Shown here piece after piece: positions 39,801 through 51,800 of a stretch of DNA of 64,000 nucleotides. The DNA lies in the NCBI GenBank assembly GCA_963971285.1, contig OZ020253.1, forward strand, positions 1,674,001 through 1,738,000, given 5' to 3'. The DNA is from Astropecten irregularis (lineage: Eukaryota > Echinodermata > Asteroidea > Paxillosida > Astropectinidae). The notes beneath the pieces are model-generated. The model did no database searches. It was not told the origin of the DNA and saw nothing but the letters and a program-made list of their open reading frames with translations. Within the stretch, counting starts at the first letter, position 1; every line of letters starts with the position of its first letter. Both the position numbers and the translations under genes were made by a program.

Positions 39801-42800
39801 GACCCTTATTTTAATTTTTTTTACAAACTTTCAGTAGGCCTAATACAAAAATAAAAAAACTAACAAAAACAAGCAACTAATAAGAATGAAAAAAAAAACA
39901 GTCACTACATACACAGAATTATAAATTCTTTTTTTATGCAATGATTCAAATTTGTGCAACACTTTTTGGTTGACTTGACAAATTGCATGATCTGTCGGCT
40001 GATTTTGTACAACTTAAATAGCAGTGTGATTCATTGCATGAACTGAGATAACCCACACAGTCCCCACACACCACAAACATAAGATAGGATAGGTAATTTG
40101 CAAGATAGGATATAGTTTTGAATATTTACAACTTCTTTAAATTATGCAAACAATTTATTGCCCTTCATCGACATAGATACTGTACATGTAAGCACTTCAC
40201 CCTAAAGTGCCTTTTGAGTGCACATGAACAAAATCGGCTCAGGTGGGATTCGAACCCACGACCTCCTGCTTACTAGTGCAGATAGTGCTAGGCCACCGAG
40301 CTACATGTAGCTGGGGTCAGCAGTGTGAATCAAATCCCTTTTATTATTTGCATAATTCTATCTACTCGACGAATAAATAAATAATTTCCAGTCAATTTTT
40401 CTTTGTTCACTTTTCAAATAAATAATTTGTTTTCAAAATTAGTTCCCATGTAGAAAAAAAAACACCAGTAGTACCAAACGGAATTCAAATGGTTACATTT
40501 ATTTTCAGACTGCATGGTCCTACTGAGAAAATCTTGCTGATCTATTATACATGTGAGTTTCTTATGCTGTAATAGTAATTATGTACAACGTGGATGGATA
40601 GACTGCAGAGCTAGGATACGGATCTGCTAGGATTACAATCCCTTATCTGTCAGTAAAGGAACTCTTTACCCATCGGTGAGAGAATCATAAGAGAAAAAAG
40701 ACTTAGGGCCTTTTCGAAACGGAGGCTTAGGCTCAGGCTCAGGTTCCGTCATCCATATGCTGAAAATATAGGTTGTGGTTTTTCATTGGAGCTGAAGCTC
40801 TGTTTTCCTTTCAAACCAGAGAATCTACTTCCGAACTGCAGCCAAAAGCCTCTATTTTGATACCAGTTATTTCAGAATAGATTCATGAAATGGAGCCGGA
40901 GCCTGAGCCCCCGTTTCGAAAAGGCCCCTAGAATCTAAAAACTACGGAGCTCCACTAGTGCCATTCCATTTATCCAGATAAGCACATAATATAATTCATC
41001 TCGACAAGTGTTTTTTTGAGTGGTAAAAGTCGTCTTGTCTCAATAATTCTCAACAAAATGATTTTTAGCGAAAAAGAGAGGTCGATTTATCCTGGGCCCA
41101 ATTTCATGGAGCTGCTAAGCACACAATTTGCTAAGCACAAAATGTCTTGCCCAATCAAACAGACCACCATTGAAAATTTCATTTGATATTCATGGTCAGT
41201 GAACAACAGCCAAAATTAATCTTAGTTTTAGTAAGTCGTCCTTACAAGGTAAACTATCAGGACAAGTCAACTTCCATCTTTCAGGTAAAGATAAATTTCA
41301 GTAAGAGATAAATTATCAGGAAATATGGACTTATTATTAATAGTATTCAACAAGTCATCTTGCACAAATAAATTATCTCGACAAGTCGACTTTTAGGGCT
41401 AAATAAGTCGACTTTTAGGGCTAAATAAGTAAACTTTTAGGGCTAAATACGTCAACATTAAGGGCTAAATAAGTCGACTTTTAGGGCTAAATAAGTAAAC
41501 TTTTAGGGCTAAATAAGTAAACTTTTAGGGCTAAATATGTCAACATTTAGGGCTAAATAAGTCGACTTTTAGGGCTAAATAAGTCGACTTTTAGGGCTAA
41601 ATAAGTCGATTTTGTAGGGCTAAATAAGTCGATTTTGTAGGGCTAAATAAGTCGATTTTGTAGGGCTAAATAAGTCGATTTTGTAGGGCTAAATAAGTCA
41701 ACTTGTAGAACTAAATAAGTCGACTTGGTTAGATAATGTGGTTATCAGTTATCTGGATAAGTGGAATGGCAGTCATGGAGCTCCGTAAAAAAAAATGCCG
41801 AGCAATTTCTTCATGCCACAGGCATTTCCTTGATAACGATAAGCACAGAAAGACACAATCACAATCCAGCCACCATTATTACACATACAAGTTGACACAG
41901 TGCATCTATAATCACTTCACTCGCACACTTTCTTCTTAAAAATAAACACGTTCCGAATTAAAAACAAATTCAGTCCAGTATGAATATTTACCAACAACGA
42001 GGCACTGCACTAAACAAATAAATAAACGCAGATGGCTACGAGGAAAACACATGTTTGAGCTTGCTATATCCGTCACGATATCTTCGGTAAAAGAATTTGT
42101 GTCATCCGAGTAATTTTGTACCCGGTAATTTAAGAATGGAAGCAATTTTTATTTGTGGACGGCTACGATTTGGAAAATTTGGTACATGTATTACAATGTA
42201 TGTTTCTAAAGTGTTATTGGTGATGGTAGTACTGTACAGGATTGGTAACATACCCAAACAGAAATGTTCACAGATTTACGTATAACTTTCAGGGTATGAA
42301 GATAGTGTTGGAAGAAACATACTGTTCAAATATTTCCGCCTGAATTGGTGTTTATCCAGATATTCTTCAAACAGAGACCAAAAACAGTTTCGATCTCGGG
42401 GTACAATGTAAGATCAAAATCATTCTTAAAGAACAATTGAGTTAGGTTTTCGCTATTTTCTCGTGACTCAGATGTCCGATTGAGCTCAAATTTTCACAGG
42501 CTAATCATTTTATGCATATGTTTGATCAGACAAAGTGTGAGTGCTGTTCTGTGATCTTTACCAATCATGTATTATACCTTGATTACATTTGAGTATAATT
42601 ACATATAATCACTGCACATAATGAATAGCGCTCCGCACTTATAACGTCACAAAATCCCCGGATGTCAGACAAACATTGACTCACACACGTAGTGTACATG
42701 CATGCGCACAGCCACGCTCGTGTGCATTGTTGCAATGTTTGTCTGAGGTCCGGTGCTATTTTTAGCGCAAGTGCGGAGCGCTATTGGGAAAATGTAGGTT

Positions 42801-45800
42801 TGCCAACTGACCTGTCCTGTATGTGCCATTGAGTCGTGTTGACGTCACAAAGCGTGGCTTTGTTCCAGAATTTCTTTCACATACAACTGACTTCCATGTG
42901 TTCGATGTTGCCAGCATTGGAAGTTTGCGGACAAAAATTGATTGTGCAACTTTGTGCTATTTCTTATCCTTTTTATTCATCATTATTATCAAGAAAAAGT
43001 TCATTGTGCATTTAAAATGTTGGGTTTGTTCTAGTGCTGGGCTTTTTCCGGAAATAGGTTAACCGACCCGGATTTAATTATCCAGTTACAAATTTTCACT
43101 AATTGTTAAGGCGCCTTCTCAAAATTGACTGTGCGTGCCCCCCGCGTTCTTTCTGCAGGATCCTGCAGACTTTTTTAACAAAAGAGCCCTTGACAACCCG
43201 TTCCAGCACGCCCAGAACGCTTCATTAAAATAACAATAGGTATGAATATGTGTGATCTTCCGCCGACCGGCCGATCCAACAATGCTGGCTGACAAGTCAT
43301 TTAAATATGAATACATTGTAGTTCGTCCATGTTATGACTGGCCTGTTTGCAAAATGATCGGCCAAGTCCCCCCAAAACGTATTTTCAGCCGGGGAAATAA
43401 TAGATACATCGGAGGTGACATATAATGCAGGTCTCAGAAAATGGTTTGCCAAGACCACCCAAAAAGTATTTTTCAGCCGGGAAATAATAGATCGGAGGTG
43501 AAAAATAATGCAGGTCTCAGAGAAAATGGTCGGCAAGTCCCCGAAAAACGTATTTTTCAGCCGGGGAAATAATAGATCGGAGGCGAAAAATAATGCAGGT
43601 CTCAGAAAATGGTCGGCCAAGTCCCCGAAAAACGTATTTTTAAGCTGGGGAAATAATAGATCGGAGGTAAAAAATAATGCAGGTCTCAGAAAATGGTCGG
43701 CCAAGTCCCCCAAAAACGTATTTTTAAGCTGGGGAAATAATAGATCGGAGGTGAAAAATAATGCAGGTCTCAGAAAATGGTTTGCCAAGTCCCCCAAAAA
43801 CGTATTTTTCAGCCGGGAAATAATAGATCGGAGGTGAAAAATAATGCAGGTCTCAGAAAATGGTCGGCCAAGTCCCCCAAAAACGTATTTTTCAGCCGGG
43901 AAATAATAGATCGGAGGTGAAAAATAATGCAGGTCTCACAGAAAATGGTCGGCCAAGTCCCCGAAAAACGTATGTTTAGCCGGGGAAATAATAGATCGGT
44001 GAAAAATAATGCAGGTCTCAGAGAAAATGGTCGGCCAAGTCCCCCAAAAACGTATTTTTCAGCCGGGGAAATAATAGATCGGACGTGAAAAATAATGCAG
44101 GTCTCAGAAAATGGTCGGCCAAGTCCCCGAAAAACGTATTTTTAAGCTGGGGAAATAATAGATCGGAGGTGAAAAATAATGCAGGTCTCAGAGAAAATGG
44201 TCGGCAAGTCCCCGAAAAACGTATTTTTAAGCTGGGGAAATAATAGATCGGAGGTGAAAAATAATGCAGGTCTCAGAAAATGGTCGGGCAAGTCCCCCAA
44301 AAACGTATTTTTAAGCTGGGGAAATAATAGATCGGAGGTGACAAATAATGCAGGTCTCAGAAAATGGTTTGCCAAGACCACCCAAAAAGTATTTTTCAGC
44401 CGGGAAATAATAGATCGGAGGTAAAAAATAATGCAGGTCTCAGAGAAAGTGGTCGGCCAAGCCCCCCAAAAACGTATTTTTCAGCCGGGGAAATAATAGA
44501 TCGGACGTGAAAAATAATGCAGGTCTCAGAAAATGGTCGGCCAAGTCCCCCAAAAACGTATTTTTCAGCCGGGAAATAATAGATCGGAGGTGAAAAATAA
44601 TGCAGGTCTCAGAAAATGGTCGGGCAAGTCCCCCAAAAACGTATTTTTAAGCTGGGGAAATAATAGATCGGAGGTGACAAATAATGCAGGTCTCAGAAAA
44701 TGGTTTGCCAAGACCACCCAAAAAGTATTTTTCAGCCGGGAAATAATAGATCGGAGGTAAAAAATAATGCAGGTCTCAGAGAAAATGGTCGGCCAAGCCC
44801 CCCAAAAACGTATTTTTCAGCCGGGGAAATAATAGATCGGACGTGAAAAATAATGCAGGTCTCAGAAAATGGTCGGCCAAGTCCCCGAAAAACGTATTTT
44901 TAAGCTGGGGAAATAATAGATCGGAGGTGAAAAATAATGCAGGTCTCAGAAAATGGTCGGCCAAGTCCCCCCAAAACGTATTTTTCAGCCGGGGAAATAA
45001 TAGATTGGACGTGAAAAATAATGCAGGTCTCAGAGAAAATGGTCGGCATGTCCCCGAAAAAAGTATTTTTCAGCCGGGGAAATAATAGATCGGACGTGAA
45101 AAATAATGCAGGTCTCAGAGAAAATGGTCGGCCAAGTCCCCCAAAAACGTATTTTTCAGCCGGGGAAATAATAGATCGGACGTGAAAAATAATGCAGGTC
45201 TCAGAAAATGGTCGGCCAAGTCCCCGAAAAACGTATTTTTAAGCTGGGGAAATAATAGATCGGAGGTGAAAAATAATGCAGGTCTCAGAGAAAATGGTCG
45301 GCAAGTCCCCGAAAAACGTATTTTTAAGCTGGGGAAATAATAGATCGGAGGTGAAAAATAATGCAGGTCTCAGAAAATGGTCGGGCAAGTCCCCCAAAAA
45401 CGTATTTTTAAGCTGGGGAAATAATAGATCGGAGGTGACAAATAATGCAGGTCTCAGAAAATGGTTTGCCAAGACCACCCAAAAAGTATTTTTCAGCCGG
45501 GAAATAATAGATCGGAGGTAAAAAATAATGCAGGTCTCAGAGAAAGTGGTCGGCCAAGCCCCCCAAAAACGTATTTTTCAGCCGGGGAAATAATAGATCG
45601 GACGTGAAAAATAATGCAGGTCTCAGAAAATGGTCGGCCAAGTCCCCCAAAAACGTATTTTTCAGCCGGGAAATAATAGATCGGAGGTGAAAAATAATGC
45701 AGGTCTCAGAAAATGGTCGGGCAAGTCCCCCAAAAACGTATTTTTAAGCTGGGGAAATAATAGATCGGAGGTGACAAATAATGCAGGTCTCAGAAAATGG

Positions 45801-48800
45801 TTTGCCAAGACCACCCAAAAAGTATTTTTCAGCCGGGAAATAATAGATCGGAGGTAAAAAATAATGCAGGTCTCAGAGAAAATGGTCGGCCAAGCCCCCC
45901 AAAAACGTATTTTTCAGCCGGGGAAATAATAGATCGGACGTGAAAAATAATGCAGGTCTCGGAAAATGGTCGGCCAAGTCCCCCAAAAACGTATTTTTAA
46001 GCTGGGGAAATAATAGATCGGAGGTGAAAAATAATGCAGGTCTCAGAAAATGGTCGGCCAAGTCCCCCCAAAACGTATTTTTCAGCCGGGGAAATAATAG
46101 ATTGGACGTGAAAAATAATGCAGGTCTCAGAGAAAATGGTCGGCAAGTCCCCGAAAAACGTATTTTTCAGCCGGGGAAATAATAGATCGGACGTGAAAAA
46201 TAATGCAGGTCTCAGAAAATGGTCGGCCAAGTTCCCCAAAAACGTATTTTTCAGCCGGGGAAATAATAGATCGGAGGTGAAAAATAATGCAGGTCTCAGA
46301 AAATGGTCGGCCAAGTCCCCGAAAAACGTATTTTTCAGCCGGGGAAATAATAGATCGAACGTGAAAAATAATGCAGGTCTCAGAAAATGGTTTGCCAAGA
46401 CCACCCAAAAAGTATTTTTCAGCCGGGAAATAATAGATCGGAGGTGAAAAATAATGCAGGTCTCAGAGAAAATGGTCGGCAAGTCCCCGAAAAACGTATT
46501 TTTCAGCCGGGGAAATAATAGATCGGACGTGAAAAATAATGCAGGTCTCAGAAAATGGTCGGCCAAGTTCCCCCAAAACGTATTTTTCAGCCGGGGAAAT
46601 AATAGATCGGACGTGAAAAATAATGCAGGTCTCAGAAAATGGTCGGCCAAGTTCCCCCAAAACGTATTTTTCAGCCGGGGAAATGATAGATCGGACTTGA
46701 AAAATAATGCAGGTCTCAGAAAATGGTCGGCCAAGTTCCCCCAAAACGTATTTTTCAGCCGGGGAAATAATAGATCGGACGTGAAAAATAATGCAGGTCT
46801 CAGAAAATGGTCGGCCAAGTCCCCCTAAAACGTATTTTTCAGCCGGGGAAATAATAGATCGGAGGTGAAAAATAATGCAGGTCTCAGAAAATGGTCGGCC
46901 AAGTCCCCCAAAAACGTATTTTTCAGCCGGGGAAATAATAGATCGGAGGTGAAAAATAATGCAGGTCTCAGAAAATGGTCGGCCAAGTTCCCCCAAAACG
47001 TATTTTTCAGCCGGAGAAATAATAGATCGGACGTGAAAAATAATGCAGGTCTCAGAAAATGGTCGGCCAAGTCCCCCAAAAACGTATTTTTCAGCCGGGG
47101 AAATAATAGATCGGAGGTGAAAAATAATGCAGGTCTCAGAAAATGGTCGGCCAAGTCCCCGAAAAACGTATTTTTCAGCCGGGGAAATAATAGATCGGAC
47201 GTGAAAAATAATGCAGGTCTCAGAAAATGGTCGGCCAAGTCCCCGAAAAACGTATTTTTAAGCTGGGGAAATAATAGATCGGAGGTGAAAAATAATGCAG
47301 GTCTCAGAGAAAATGGTCGGCCAAGACCACCCAAAACGTATTATTCAGTCCGGGAAAGAATAGATTGGAGGTGAAAAATAATGTGCACGTTCATGCAAGT
47401 TCTTAAGACTTTTGCAATTGTGCGTCTTCCTGCGTTCCCACCGGATGTATTCATGAGGTCTTCCCAATGTATGTTTATTCATTGGCATCATTGTTGTGCT
47501 AACAAAAGCACACAGCTGGTCTAGCTCATTAAACTCGCCGTGCTTGAGAGCACACACCCGTTCAGTCTGCAGAATCACGGCCTCCTTGGCAACCGCAGAC
47601 TCTCCGTGCGGAACGCAGACTTCCTGCAGAATAACGCGCAGTCAATTTTGAGAAGGCGCCTAACCGAAACTGAAAGGGAAAAAGCAGAGACCAACGTTTG
47701 GCTCATGCTCAACAACCCAAAAAGTGTAAACTGTAGAATTTCAGTCAGTTATTTTGTCCATTTTGCCAAGTACAAACACACTATTCACAAACTGGATCTA
47801 AAAGAAATATCACATGTACTGGATCTACATGTAAATGCTTGATCTAAAAAAACAACATCGTAAAAGGCATTCCAAAAGTGGCGATCACATTGAAGATGAC
47901 GTATATACCATAAATCGCACATGTCACGCACGTCGCACATGATTACATAGGTTAACTGTTAACCTGATTTTTTTTGCACTCAGTAACCGGATATGAAATT
48001 ACCCGATTTTGCCCAGCACTAATTTGTTCCTATAATTGTTTCACTAATGGAAATGGTAAATTAAATACATAAATAAATAAATGGAATACCTGTATACAAC
48101 CCTTTTCTAAGAAGTCTATAATTGGCCCTCAACATTCGTGTAAAAATAACACAAGACCGCAGGTACGAATCAAAAACCCAAATTGTTTAGATTCCGCCTG
48201 AGCACTAATTGCTTGCTATCTATAAAGTAAATAGCGAATTCAATATTTCTGGGAAATGTTTGCCTTGAAAAAAAAAGAAAGGGCTCTCCAGTCTGAAAGC
48301 TCTGCATTTTGACAAATTGCGTCGGATGATTTCAATTGAATTGACAATGCATGCCCAACAAGTACACATAGTAAGGCCGTGTCCCAATTCTCTGGCTGCA
48401 AACCGCAAACAACACACAAGTCTATGGAAATGGCTGCAGTCACTGGCTAGTGGCTGCCATAGGTGCGTGTGTAATGTGCAGCCACAGCCAGAGAATTGGG
48501 AAACGACCTTACATTGTTGCACAGGATATACAAGAGAATGTAGACCTTTCTTTTGCAGCGTCACAGCCCAAGTTTTTGCCAACCAAGATGGCAGAAACTA
48601 TGGCGAGCCGTCAAAGCCGGGCATAAAAAATAAGCCCAATTTCTACACAACGTCTCATAAACATTCAAAGACATTACTGACCGCTTGCTTGCTATCTATA
48701 AAGTAAACAGGGAATTCAATATTCCGACGAGATGTTCGGAGCAGAAGCTTTATTCCAAGAAAACTACAAAGATGCTATAATAATGTTCCATCAGTTCAAT

Positions 48801-51800
48801 ATGTTGTTTATATTCAGAGTTCTTTTTCACTTGTACAGTGTACATGTATGTCGCTTGTCAAACCACTTCCGTTTGATGCAAGGCTGCTTCCCTGGTGCCA
48901 ATTTCATAGAGATGCTTAGCACAAAAAATTGCTTAGCACAAAAATGGCTTGCCCAATAAAACAAACCATCATTGAAAATTTGATTTGATATTCATGGTCA
49001 GCGAACAACAGCCAAAGACCAATTTCAAGTGAACAACACATTTGAATTTGGTTGTTAATTTCTGTTTTTATTAAGGCAGAAATGTCATGCTTAGCAATTT
49101 TTCGTGCTATAAGCAGCTCTATGAAATTGGCCCCTGGGCTGAGGCGCTTAAAGGGCAACACCAAGGTTTTTTTCCTATCGTAAGATGTGCTTCAAGTGGT
49201 AAAACTGAGATGTGTATGGGGATATTTCTTAGGGACGGTTAATAATCAAAATGAGTTAGGAGGGCCTGACGTTTTAATCCTAGCAGGATCTGTCTCAAAG
49301 GCTACAAGAAAGATCCTGCCACATGTAGGATCAAAACGCCAGGCCCTCTTAACTCAAAACATTTGATATATTTCAGATCATTATATTGCTTGTTTGCAGC
49401 AGTTTATTACTTGAATTGGTTAATAATTAAGGTAGAATGTGTGCATTGGTTAATACCGAAACACCATGTAAGAATGGTTCGTACTCTCACACTTCTTATT
49501 TCGTTGAACTTCTGGTAAGTTCTCAACGTTTCGACTAGCCTGCTCTAGTCATCATCAGATGAATTAAGGCAGAACTTAACATGGATTTTACATTCGGAGG
49601 TATTAAGTATACTGCGCTGGAATTAAACAAAATTAAACAACGGTAAAAAAAAAGCTTGTAAAAACACGTAGAAAAAAAAATCTATGGTTGGCGAACTGGC
49701 AATTCTTAACCATTCCCTGAATGAAAGTCGCCTAGCAACCAATCCTGAATTATTTCATCTGCGACTTGAAAGTTCGTACCGACACCCCTGGCATCTTGCC
49801 AACTCATCCTACGAGTCGGGTTGGCCCAGCTCGGAATTTGACCAAAAAGCACGAATAGTGCATGTTTGAATATTTATGCGGGGATCTTTTCGCAAGTCAA
49901 ACAAACAAAATTGGAGCCTGGATCTTCTAAGACCATGTCTAGACAGATTGAGACAGACAGCCAAAGGGGAATAAAAAAAAAAAAACAGAAAAAAAACAAC
50001 AACCTACATTCTAGTAGCTCTAATGCCATGAAGTCAATTTTTGTTGTTAATTTGTCGCCCTCCAGCATATGTTCAAACAGCCAAAAAAGATATTATTGCA
50101 TAAAGACAAATGTCAGTGTCAATCGTACAGTTTATGTTGATCAGTAAAGCCTGATCCCTTTGTCAGATCAGTGATTGTTACATACAAGGGGGAAGTTAGG
50201 GTACCAGACTGCACATGAACTACATGGATAACAGCGTAATCACATCAAACAAGATGATATTTTGAACCCCAAATTAAACACACATCGGGGAAAATCGAGC
50301 AAGCAAACCATGTATTGATGGAATACAGAGACAGAAAATCCTGAAGTATAATTGCCAATCCATATATAGGGCTGATAAATTTTCATCCAAATGGGAAAAT
50401 GGGTGAAGTTTTATCTGAGTGACCCTTTTTTTTCTCACAGAAAATTGAGCTGTATAGAACTTGGCCCTAGATATTAAGTGGAGACACAAAACAATGGTAA
50501 TTAATGGTAGCAAAAGTTTTTAAAACTGCAAGTATAATTATGTTTCGAGTGGTTTTACAGTAAGCAGATTTTTATGTGAGATTAGGCAACAAAAAATTGT
50601 TTTGTTTTTGTCTGCTTTTTTGAGTGGACTTTAGCATAAAGCAAGGCAATTCCAAATCGGAATTCTGGATTTTCAAGGAATGATCAGACATTTTAGAAAT
50701 GGATTTGAAACTATGGGCGTTTATGAAACGGAGGCTCAGGCTCCGTCTCAGGCTCCGACTCCATTTTGGCTGCAGTTCGGAAGTAGAATCTCTGGTTTGA
50801 AAAGGAAAACAGAGCTCCAGCTTCAATGAAAAACCACAACCTATTATTTCCAGCATATGGATGTCAGAGCTGGAGCCTGAGCCTAAGCCTCCATTTCGAA
50901 CGTCCTATAACAAGCCCAAACTGACATCACAGCACAAATCCACATTAAAAGTACATCTTTCTCTGTGTATGATAGAGAAAGTAGGTGGAGGTGGAGGGGT
51001 GGAACATTAGGAGTAAAACGTACTTGGAAAACCAGCTACAACGAACATGGAGATCCTTTACATGTACAAATGGGAGAACTTAAGGCCTGTTTGTTTCACG
51101 CAAAGGATCATGAATCCTTCAGATCCGGATCCCATTTTAGCGTACCCTGCATAGGAGATGGATCCGAAAAATGGGATCCGGATCCGAGGATTCGTCCGAA
51201 ACAAACAGGCCCTTTGACACCAATTTGAAACACCCAGGGGTAGGCCTAGATATAGACAACAATTGTTACTCCACTCACTAAGGAAGACAACGAACATCTT
51301 GACAAGGAATCTGTCAATCAATACTACTATGATTGACATCCACACATCAATTTTTTGGGGCGGCAAACAGAGGATAGGAATAGGGGGCGGGGCAAGGAGA
51401 CAAAAAAGGGCGAGGTTGAAGGGGAGCAGGCAGTGATAAGTACTTGCCTCCTAACGAACGTCCCCCACATGTCCTGCCTGTAATCAAACAAAAACAGCAA
51501 TGCTCAGTAGATTGAACAATATGCCAGCCTGTAGAATCATACTTTGGTAGCATGCCTGAAACAGAAATCTCCACAGATTTACCTATAACTTACAGGGTAT
51601 AAAGATGGTGATGGTAGAAACATACCGTTAAAATTATTCTGCCTGGAATGCTGTATTCATTCAGAAAAGAGTAAATACCAAAGACCAAAACAAATTTTGA
51701 TCTTCTGAAGGTCAAAAATAAAGAAGAAAAGATTTTGAAAATACTGTGGAATTGTTCACTGTTTTCGCACAAAGTCGGCATCGTATGGGAGTGGGAATTT

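Larger units (their letters stand above)
43110..47660. mobile_element. Inner TIR element carrying the 84-bp satellite
   Basis: Ends GGCGCCTTCTCAAAATTGAC and its exact inverse GTCAATTTTGAGAAGGCGCC, flanked by TAA at 43107-43109 and 47661-47663. Inside the ends, TTCTGCAG words recur. The unique parts are short (about 245 bp left, 280 bp right); the rest is satellite. A TAA target is the preference of PIF/Harbinger elements. No transposase is seen. Confidence 0.85.
43032..48021. mobile_element. Outer hAT-like element hosting a second element
   Basis: Termini TAGTGCTGGGC and GCCCAGCACTA, flanked by GTTTGTTC (43024-43031) and ATTTGTTC (48022-48029), seven of eight bases equal. Without the insert at 43110-47660 it is only about 440 bp, a MITE-sized hAT relative. 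GGTTAACCGACCCGG and CCGGATATGAAATTACCCG are diverged inner TIR parts. Confidence 0.8.

Noticed and set aside
40230-40318. Functional tRNA gene on the minus strand
   Set aside because: The T arm is good but the D arm and acceptor stem do not close, so a SINE head is more likely.
45997-46818. 273-codon open frame (minus strand) and similar long frames at 43297-47374
   Set aside because: The 84-bp satellite monomer is 28 codons long, so any stop-free frame repeats indefinitely. Both strands are open and the peptide is the same 28 residues over and over.
43350-47382. CRISPR-like regular array
   Set aside because: Monomers are contiguous with no unique spacers, in a eukaryotic intron.
48220-48582. 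120-codon minus-strand ORF
   Set aside because: It spans a MITE (48373-48511) and its flank, and the reading is that of the inverted-repeat element.
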